The notes under the pieces: generated by a model
Seen by the model: the letters and a program-made list of their open reading frames with translations, nothing else
Told to the model about the DNA's origin: nothing
Databases searched by the model: none
Program-made: the position numbers and the translations under genes
Part shown: one piece after another, positions 58,247 through 64,000 of the stretch
Position numbering within the stretch: the first letter of the stretch is position 1
Layout: every line of letters begins with the position of its first letter
From: Streptomyces sp. NBC_00289
GTDB taxonomy: Bacteria; Actinomycetota; Actinomycetes; Streptomycetales; Streptomycetaceae
Assembly: GCF_041435115.1 (NCBI RefSeq)
Contig: NZ_CP108046.1
Location: 9,424,001-9,488,000 of the forward strand
Reading direction: 5' to 3'
Length of the DNA: 64,000 bases

Positions 58247-58951
58247 GTCGGGGACCGGGTGTGGGGCATGGTGCATCCCCGGCAGCGGCACATCACCGCT
58301 GGGGCAGCCGAGTACGTCGTGGTGCCCGCGGGCCGTATCGCGCATGTCCCGGCGGACCTCTCGCCGGTCGATGCGGCGTCCCTGGTCGTCGGGGGCGCCA
58401 CGGCGCTCATCGCGCTGCGCGACAGCGTGCACCTCGCGGCCGGGGAAAGGGTCCTGGTCCGGGGCGCGGCGGGCGGAGTCGGCACAGCCGCCGTGCAACT
58501 GGCACACGCCATGGGCGGCCATGTGACCGCGCTGGCCCGCGACCGCCACGCCCCGATGCTCACCGACCTCGGTGCCGACGAAGTCCTCGACTACGGCGCC
58601 ACCACCTCGGACCGGATCGGCCCCTTCGACGTCATCGTCGACACCGTGGGCACGGAACTGAACTGCTACCGGAGTCGGTTGGGCAGGGGCGGACGTATGG
58701 TCACGGTCGGACTGTCCGCCTCCGCCCTGGCGGCGATCGCCGCGTCGAGCGTGTACGGCGCCCGCCGCATCCGCACCTTCAGCGCCAACCCCGACAGCGC
58801 CGTGCTGCGTGATCTGGCCGAGCACGTCACTTCGGGGGCGCTGCGCCCGGTGATCCACAGCGTGTACCCGATGGAGGACATCACCGCGGCGCACCAGGCC
58901 TTCGAACGGGGCGGTGTCGTGGGCAAGCACGTGGTCGCGGTGTCCGCGTAG
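58247..58951 (+). pseudogene. Zinc-type quinone oxidoreductase (MDR family), 5'-truncated
   Basis: The frame from VGDRVWGMV to the stop is the C-terminal two-thirds of an NADPH:quinone reductase-like MDR enzyme: GAAEYVVVPAGRIAHVPADLS, the cofactor motif VLVRGAAGGVGTAAVQLA, and GKHVVAVSA at the end. The N-terminal about 80-90 residues and start region are absent. Upstream of 58247 the same frame is only the antisense of the regulator fragment. It was probably divergent from that regulator before a deletion removed both 5' ends. Confidence 0.8.
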
Positions 58952-59021
58952 CTCCGTCGTTCTCGTGACCACCGTGCGCACCCGTGAGGTCGGATCCCCC
59001 TCACGGCAGAGTTCGCCCCAC

Positions 59022-59888
59022 TCATCGACGCAGCAGCCCGTGCCGATCCGTCCAGGAGGAGATTGCCGTGGCGATCACGGCGGGATGGTCCTCCGGGGTG
59101 TGGTGCCCGGCCGGGACGTCGTGATGCTCGATCTCGAGGGCGGCCATCTCCTTCGCGCACCAGGCGACGAGGTCCGGGCTCGTCATGGAGCCGGGGCCGC
59201 GTGCGAAGTCGATCAATAGCTTGGGGACGTCCGTGCTGTTCGCGAGCCACGTGTCGTACGCCTGGACGCGGGCGACGACATCGGCAGGCTCGCCCCCCAG
59301 CGGCATCGCGCGCGGCCACTGCAGCAGCGGCCGGCGACTCTCCCGGGTGGGGTAGGGCTGGAGGTATGCCTCCAGGTCGGCGGGGGCGAGGGGGGAGACG
59401 ACGGTACCGGGCAGGCCCTCCTCGATCATGAGGTTGTCATCGAGGATCATCGCCTCCCCCACGCCCTCCGTCTTGATCGCCCGGAACAGCTCGCGGCCGC
59501 CCTCGGGGAACTCCTCCCAGGCCATCGGCTTGACGATGGTTTCGGTGAAGGCGATACCCCGGACGCGGCCGGGGTGGCGGGCGGCGAAGTCGAAGGCGAG
59601 CGCGCCGCCCCAGTCGTGGCCCACCAGCACGACGCTGTCGAGGCCGAGCGCGTCGAACCAGGCGTCGAGGTAGCGGGCGTGGTCGTCGAAGGTGTAGTCG
59701 ATGGCGGGTTTGCCGGAGTCGCCCATGCCGATGAGGTCGGGAGCGAGCCGCCGTCCCCGGCCGACGGCCGGTAACACGTGCCGCCACAGGTACGAGGAGG
59801 TGGGATTGCCGTGCAGAAAGACGATCGGCGCGCCGGAGCCGTGCTCGCGGTGGACGATCGTGGAGTCGAGTACGGGGGTGGTCGGCAT
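59022..59888 (-). CDS. Haloalkane dehalogenase-like hydrolase
   Basis: A 288-residue alpha/beta hydrolase of the LinB/DhaA group. The nucleophile is Asp92 in VGHDWGGALAFDFA, the halide-binding pair is Asn28 (LHGNPTSSYLWR) and Trp93, the acid is Glu116 (FTETIV), and the base is His in VPAGHHTPEDHP. All parts for cleaving carbon-halogen bonds are present. It follows the NmrA gene by 57 bp on the same strand and probably shares its TetR control. Confidence 0.9.
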   Translation of the reverse strand: MPTTPVLDSTIVHREHGSGAPIVFLHGNPTSSYLWRHVLPAVGRGRRLAPDLIGMGDSGKPAIDYTFDDHARYLDAWFDALGLDSVVLVGHDWGGALAFDFAARHPGRVRGIAFTETIVKPMAWEEFPEGGRELFRAIKTEGVGEAMILDDNLMIEEGLPGTVVSPLAPADLEAYLQPYPTRESRRPLLQWPRAMPLGGEPADVVARVQAYDTWLANSTDVPKLLIDFARGPGSMTSPDLVAWCAKEMAALEIEHHDVPAGHHTPEDHPAVIATAISSWTDRHGLLRR

Positions 59889-59945
59889 GCGGCTTCTCCT
59901 GGGGTCTGCGGTGAGTGGTGGGGGAGTACGGCGCGCTCCGCCGGG

Positions 59946-60764
59946 TCAGCGGAAGGCGGCGGCGCTGCGGGCGGCCCAGTCACCGAACGGGCGCGGAGCA
60001 CGGCCCAGGACCCGCTCGACGTCGGGACTCACCCGGCGCTCGGCGGGCAGCGGCTCGCCGAGGATCGCGAGAGTGCCTTCTGCCACCGCCTCCGGCATGA
60101 ACGCAAGCATCTGCTCCAAGGCCTCCTGGCGGGGCTGCTCGACGAAGCGGACCGGCTCGCCGAGCGCGACGCCGATGGCCGCGGCCCGCTCGCGCGGGGT
60201 GGTCAGGGCAGGGCCGGTGAGCTCGTACACGGCGCCTGCGTGGCCGGGCTTGAGCAGTGCGGTGGCCGCCACCTCCGCGACGTCGGCCGGGTCGACCATC
60301 GGCAGGCCGATGTCGCCGAACGGGGCGGCGGCCACGCGGTGGGTGCGGATGGACTCGGTCCAGGCGAAAGCGTTGGAGTCGAGTCCGCCGCAGCGCAGCA
60401 CGGTCCACTCCAGGCCGCAGCCGCGCAGGGCGGCCTCGAAGGCGGCGGGGTGGCGATAGGAGTCGGGTCGGGTGCCGACGCCGAGAGTGGAGACCAGGAC
60501 GACGCGGCGGACGCCTCCGGCCTTAGCGGCGTCGAGGATCCCCTGCGGATCGTCACCGGCCACCAGCAGGAACAGTGCGTCGGCGCCGTCGACTGCGGGG
60601 CGCAGGCTGTCGGGGTCGGCGAGGTCGGCCCGCACGTGGCGCGCGTCGGCGGGGAGGCCGTGCGCCTCGCCGCGCGAGATCGCGGTCACCGCCTCGCCCG
60701 CTCCGACGAGGATGCGGACCAGTTCGCGGCCGACGTTGCCGGTGGCTCCAGGCACTGCGATCAC
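59946..60764 (-). CDS. NmrA-like NAD(P)-binding protein
   Basis: A 272-residue atypical SDR of the NmrA type: N-terminal VPGATGNVGRELVRILVG, VRADLADPDSLRPAV, LFLLVAGDDPQ and VVLVSTLGVG without a classical YxxxK. It may be a quinone- or NADPH-sensing reductase. GTG start with CTGGAG upstream. The 22-bp TetR operator lies 15 bp before its start, so it is repressed by the divergent TetR. Confidence 0.87.
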   Translation of the reverse strand: MIAVPGATGNVGRELVRILVGAGEAVTAISRGEAHGLPADARHVRADLADPDSLRPAVDGADALFLLVAGDDPQGILDAAKAGGVRRVVLVSTLGVGTRPDSYRHPAAFEAALRGCGLEWTVLRCGGLDSNAFAWTESIRTHRVAAAPFGDIGLPMVDPADVAEVAATALLKPGHAGAVYELTGPALTTPRERAAAIGVALGEPVRFVEQPRQEALEQMLAFMPEAVAEGTLAILGEPLPAERRVSPDVERVLGRAPRPFGDWAARSAAAFR

Positions 60765-60778
60765 GGGGTACTCCAGGT

Positions 60779-60800
60779 GTTAGTGAGTTGACTGACTAAC
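60779..60800. promoter_or_regulatory. TetR operator before the NmrA gene
   Basis: Arms GTTAGTnAGT and ACTnACTAAC form a 22-bp dyad. A second copy (19 of 22 identical) lies at the TetR start. Confidence 0.7.
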
Positions 60801-60840
60801 TTCGGGCAGACCGTAGCACGCCCTCTGGTGGATCTCTATA

Positions 60841-60862
60841 GTTGGTGAGGTGACTGACTCAC
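60841..60862. promoter_or_regulatory. TetR operator over the TetR start codon
   Basis: This copy begins GTTGGTGAG and ends GACTGACTCAC. It covers the GTG at 60850, so the repressor would block its own transcription start region. Confidence 0.65.
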
Positions 60863-61452
60863 TGAAGCCCAAGGCGCGGGCGGCCGACAAACGCCGACGG
60901 CTCACCGCGGCGGCGGCCCGGGTCCTGCACGAACAGGGCGTCGAACGCACGACACTTGCCGACATAGCGCGCGTGGCCGAGGTGCCCGTCGGGAACGTGT
61001 ACTACTACTTCAAGACCAAGGATGACCTGGTCCGCGCCGCACTGGCCGAGCACAGCGCGAACCTGGACGAACTCACCCGTTCACTGGACGAGTTGCCCGA
61101 CCCGCGAGACCGCCTCAAGACCCTGATCGAAGCCTGGGTCAGCCGGCGCGACGTCGCTGCCCGCTTCGGCTGCCCCACCGGCACCCTGGCCGCCGAGCTC
61201 GACAAGCGCGCCGACGGCACCCTCGACGTGGAGGCCGGCGTTGTGGTCCGGCAACTCCTGGACTGGGTCGAAGGCCAGTTCCGCGCCATGGGTCTGCCCG
61301 AGCCGGACGACCTCGCCGTCACCCTCGTCTCCGCCTACCAGGGCATGTCGCTCCTGGCCAACGCTCTGCGCAGCCCGGACATCATGGCCCGTGAGGGAGC
61401 CCGCCTCCTCCGCTGGCTCGACTCCCTGAAAGCAACCGACCGGATCCTCTGA
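60850..61452 (+). CDS. TetR-family repressor (AcuR/YxaF-like)
   Basis: A 200-residue TetR protein with HTH TTLADIARVAEVPVGNVYYYFKTKDDLV and a C-terminal domain containing RFGCPTGTLAAELDKRADG, typical of the YxaF/LmrA/AcuR-like group. GTG start lies inside an operator copy; no ribosome-binding site is seen, so the mRNA is probably leaderless. It is divergent from the NmrA-dehalogenase genes and likely controls them. Confidence 0.9.
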   Translation: MTDSLKPKARAADKRRRLTAAAARVLHEQGVERTTLADIARVAEVPVGNVYYYFKTKDDLVRAALAEHSANLDELTRSLDELPDPRDRLKTLIEAWVSRRDVAARFGCPTGTLAAELDKRADGTLDVEAGVVVRQLLDWVEGQFRAMGLPEPDDLAVTLVSAYQGMSLLANALRSPDIMAREGARLLRWLDSLKATDRIL

Positions 61453-61552
61453 CCAGGCCGGTGACCGGTCGGCCGGGCCTACGTGCCCTGGTGGCCGCCG
61501 CCGTCGCTCTCACACCGCACCCGGTACTGGTCCGCGCCGACCTCGCGGCTGG

Positions 61553-62740
61553 TCATGAACTCACGGCCTGCTTCGCCGTGTTCCAGCGAATGCGTGTCGT
61601 GCAGATCGACACGGCGATCGCCGACGCGGCGACGACGGCCATGCCCCAGCTCAGGTCGGCGGCGCCGGACACGAAGCCGATGACGGCCGGGCCTGCCAGG
61701 AGGCCGATGGTTCCCATGGTGGCGACCAGGGCGAGCGCGTCCGAGCCCTGAGCTGCCGCGGCGACGTACAGACATGGCGTCACGGCCGCGATACCCAGGC
61801 CCACGCAGGCGAATCCGATGAGCGCGGGCACCACGCCGCCCACAAGCAGCGCCAGGGCCAGTCCCGCGCCGGCCACCGCGCTGCCGACGCGGACGACACG
61901 GGCGTCGCCCCAGCGGCTGCGCCAGCCGTCGCCGAGGAGGCGCGCCAGGACCATCATGACCGAGACGACGGCGATGCCCAGTGGGGCGAGCCGGTCCGGT
62001 GCGTCGGCGACGTCCTTCATGTAGAGCGCCGACCAGTCGTTCATGGCGCCTTCCGTGACCGTGCCGAACACCATGGCGCAGCCCAGCCACAGCGTCACCT
62101 GCGAAGGCATCGTCAGTCTGCGGCGGCTCTTCTCGTCCTTCTGCTCGGCGGCGGGCTTCTCCTGCCGATTCTGCTGGTCCGCCAGCAACCTGGTTCTGGC
62201 GTAGGCGAGGAGCAGGAGAAGCAGGACGGCCGCGGTCGCGAAGTGCGGCGTCATGGCCGACGTCACCGTGTTGATGCTTGATGCCACGAGCGCCGCGGCG
62301 AACGATCCGCCGCTGAACGTCGCGTGCAGCTGGGTCATGGCGGTGCGCCGGTAGGCGGCCTCCAGGGCGGCGCCCTGCGCGTTTATGGCAACGTTCAGGC
62401 AGCCGACGGCCACGCCGTCGGCACAGATGACCAGCAGGGCCACGGGGTAGTTCGGCGCTGCCGAGAGCCCGAGCAGGATGGCCACCAGGCACAGCGCGGA
62501 CAGCAGAGACAGGGATCTGGAGCCCAGGCGCTTCATCAGGTACGCGACGAGGGGGAAGGAAGCCGCCGCCCCCGCGCCGCAGGCCATCAGGAGCAGGCCC
62601 ACCTCCGTCTCGCTCAGGCCCAGCCGCGTTTTGAGGGCGGGAAGTCGGGAGGCCCAGGTGGCGTACTGGAACCCGAGGAAGCAGAACAGGGCCGCGATGG
62701 CCAACTGCGCGCGCCGGAAATCGTCTAGGACACGGGGCAT
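61553..62740 (-). CDS. MFS transporter (FucP/YbjJ-like)
   Basis: A 395-residue MFS protein with about 12 membrane segments (FCFLGFQYATWASRLPALKTRLGLSETEVGLLLMACGAGAAAS at the start, MNDWSALYMKD in the middle). The pattern resembles the YbjJ group. It overlaps the upstream GNAT gene by 16 bp and is last in the decarboxylase-GNAT-MFS operon. It may export the acylated amine those enzymes make. Confidence 0.87.
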   Translation of the reverse strand: MPRVLDDFRRAQLAIAALFCFLGFQYATWASRLPALKTRLGLSETEVGLLLMACGAGAAASFPLVAYLMKRLGSRSLSLLSALCLVAILLGLSAAPNYPVALLVICADGVAVGCLNVAINAQGAALEAAYRRTAMTQLHATFSGGSFAAALVASSINTVTSAMTPHFATAAVLLLLLLAYARTRLLADQQNRQEKPAAEQKDEKSRRRLTMPSQVTLWLGCAMVFGTVTEGAMNDWSALYMKDVADAPDRLAPLGIAVVSVMMVLARLLGDGWRSRWGDARVVRVGSAVAGAGLALALLVGGVVPALIGFACVGLGIAAVTPCLYVAAAAQGSDALALVATMGTIGLLAGPAVIGFVSGAADLSWGMAVVAASAIAVSICTTRIRWNTAKQAVSS

Positions 62741-63273
62741 GGGAGACCGTCCACCTTCTTCGAGCCGGCGTTGCCGCCTGCGGACAGGGACCGGGACATG
62801 TAGACGGCGTCGTCGCCGTACTCGGGCGGGACGGCGACCCCCTGGTGGGCGCGGAATCCGCGGGACGCCCAGAACGTCGCCTTGCCTTCGACGGCGATCA
62901 GAGAGACGTGTTCGTACGTCGATGTGGCCGTCTCCGCGAGATGGCGCAGTAGTGTGCTGCCCCGTCCTCTGCCGCGCAGGTCCGGCGCGACGACCATGTC
63001 GTGCAGGTGCAGGTTCCGCGAGCGGACGGCGGGCTGCTCCGTACGGGCCAGGTCCGGGTACCGGAACATCGGGTAGGGCAGGGCGAGCAGGTAGCCCGCG
63101 ACGCGTTCGTCGAGGTCCAGCACGAAGCAGGTGGCCGGTGAGGCCCGCCACCGGGATTCCAGCACCGCGCGTCCCTCGGCGAGTCCACCGCCCTCGTAGG
63201 CCTCGGCCTCAAGGGCGGCGATGTACGGCCAGTCGCCGTCGCGGATGGGGCGCATGCGCATCGCGTGGTCCAC
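62725..63273 (-). CDS. GNAT-family N-acetyltransferase
   Basis: A 182-residue GNAT: MRPIRDGDWPYIAALEAEAYEGG, the acetyl-CoA loop VAPDLRGRGRGSTLLRHLAE, and VEGKATFWASRGFRAHQ. GTG start follows immediately after the decarboxylase stop codon. Together they suggest acylation of an amine formed by decarboxylation. Confidence 0.88.
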   Translation of the reverse strand: MDHAMRMRPIRDGDWPYIAALEAEAYEGGGLAEGRAVLESRWRASPATCFVLDLDERVAGYLLALPYPMFRYPDLARTEQPAVRSRNLHLHDMVVAPDLRGRGRGSTLLRHLAETATSTYEHVSLIAVEGKATFWASRGFRAHQGVAVPPEYGDDAVYMSRSLSAGGNAGSKKVDGLPCPVS

Positions 63274-64000
63274 CTAGTTCCCCCTTGCCATGGCTGTCCC
63301 GGCCGGGTACGCGGCGTGTCGCACGCACGTGTACGGGAGCGGGCGGAAGCCGTTGAAGCCCTGGGTCATGTAGCTGGTGGCGTAGGCGCCCGCGGACAGG
63401 ATCCAGACCGGGTCGCCGGAGGTGACGGCCTCGGGCACGGGCACGGGGTGATGTCCGGACCCGTATGCGTCGTCGCTGTCGCACGTGGGCCCCGCGACGA
63501 CCGCGCTCACACGCTTCCCGTCGAAGTGGCCGGGGAAGACCAGCCGGTAGCTCAACTGGTCCATCTCGTAGAGGCCGTTGAACTTGCCGCTGCTCAGATA
63601 CAGCCAGTGGACGCGTTCGCCGTCGGGCTGCCGGCGCGAGGTGAGCCGGTAGACGTGCGCGCGGATGGCGCCGTGGTCGGCCACCAGATGGCGGCCCGGC
63701 TCCATGACGAAGTCCAGCGGTGCGCGGTTGACGGCCCGCAACTGCTCCATTCCGTCGCGGATGACGGCGAACATCTTGTCCAACGGGGGTTCGAGCCTTG
63801 TGCCGTGCCGGTCGAGGTAGCCCAGTGCGGGCAGGCCGCCGCCGAGGTTGATGTGATCCACGACGATCCCCTGCTCGCGGAGGGTCACGAGGGTGTCGGC
63901 GAGGTGGTCGAAGGCCTGCCGCCAGGCCTCGCAAGTCATCTGCTGCGAACCGACGTGGACCGACAGCCCTGCCGGGGTGAGACCGGCCGCGCGCGCCTGA
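63274..64000 (-). CDS. PLP-dependent decarboxylase (ornithine/DAP/arginine decarboxylase fold III), partial
   Basis: The visible 241 codons run off the right edge. Fold-III features are SVHVGSQ, DHINLGGGLPAL, FVMEPGRHLVADHG, and the substrate-binding VAGPTCDSDDAYG followed by ILSAGAYATSYMTQGFNGF. These match group IV decarboxylases (ornithine, lysine, diaminopimelate types). The PLP Lys lies outside the window. It is the first visible gene of an operon with a GNAT and an MFS transporter, which suggests production and export of an acylated diamine or related small molecule. Confidence 0.88.
   Translation of the reverse strand, partial: QARAAGLTPAGLSVHVGSQQMTCEAWRQAFDHLADTLVTLREQGIVVDHINLGGGLPALGYLDRHGTRLEPPLDKMFAVIRDGMEQLRAVNRAPLDFVMEPGRHLVADHGAIRAHVYRLTSRRQPDGERVHWLYLSSGKFNGLYEMDQLSYRLVFPGHFDGKRVSAVVAGPTCDSDDAYGSGHHPVPVPEAVTSGDPVWILSAGAYATSYMTQGFNGFRPLPYTCVRHAAYPAGTAMARGN

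Overview
The window is chromosomal DNA of a Streptomyces-type actinomycete. The evidence is the very high GC content, frequent GTG starts, 4-bp ATGA/GTGA gene overlaps, rare TTA (bldA) codons in regulatory or secreted-protein genes, a SARP regulator, and an HSP18/RheA-type heat-shock locus. About 65 genes are supported. No rRNA, tRNA or CRISPR was seen.

Layout. 1-9.9 kb: the 3' end of a DUF6745 gene, a sugar-binding lipoprotein, a GNAT, and a secreted M4 metalloprotease whose last codons run into an IS256-family element followed by an IS1182 remnant; then HxlR and PadR regulators and an F420-reductase-like enzyme. 9.9-12.5 kb: a hypothetical protein, a DUF3068 membrane protein and a TetR with two matching operators. 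12.6-18.6 kb: a coupled operon of small ORF, MFS, thiolase, acyl-CoA synthetase and metallo-beta-lactamase-fold hydrolase, probably catabolic.

18.5-34.4 kb is a biosynthetic locus. A nine-gene minus-strand operon (FAAL, ACP, KS-AT-ACP polyketide synthase, KASIII-like enzyme, FkbH-like enzyme, second ACP, two unrecognised small proteins, type II thioesterase) has the logic of a 3-acyl-tetronate (RK-682-like) pathway. The FAAL loads a fatty acid, the single non-reducing module makes a beta-ketoacyl thioester, FkbH makes glyceryl-ACP, and the KASIII-like enzyme joins them. A divergent Sfp-type PPTase, a DHA2 exporter/TetR/hydrolase operon and a SARP with a TTA codon lie beside it.

34.5-42.4 kb is a second biosynthetic locus: a five-gene operon of GlxA-type regulator, ThDP enzyme, ARO/CYC-like SRPBCC protein, KASIII-like protein and aromatic aminotransferase, plus a methyltransferase and a PLP lyase. 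This gene set matches the core of bacterial carbazole alkaloid assembly (CqsB1/B2/B3 type). Both KASIII-like proteins keep the active-site Cys but lack the usual His.

42.7-64 kb is mostly stress and general functions: anti-sigma-like ATPase, PASTA lipoprotein, SDR, hsp18 with its regulator and RheA-type operator, two DUF2267 proteins, a truncated GyrB-like protein lacking key ATPase residues, an arsenic locus (arsR, aquaporin, arsC, arsM), a rifampicin monooxygenase homologue behind a 17-codon leader ORF, a Y-family polymerase-like protein with an SOS-like box, and a SpoIIE phosphatase. It continues with two divergent genes fused by one deletion, a haloalkane dehalogenase-like hydrolase, an NmrA protein with its TetR, and a decarboxylase/GNAT/MFS operon cut by the window edge.
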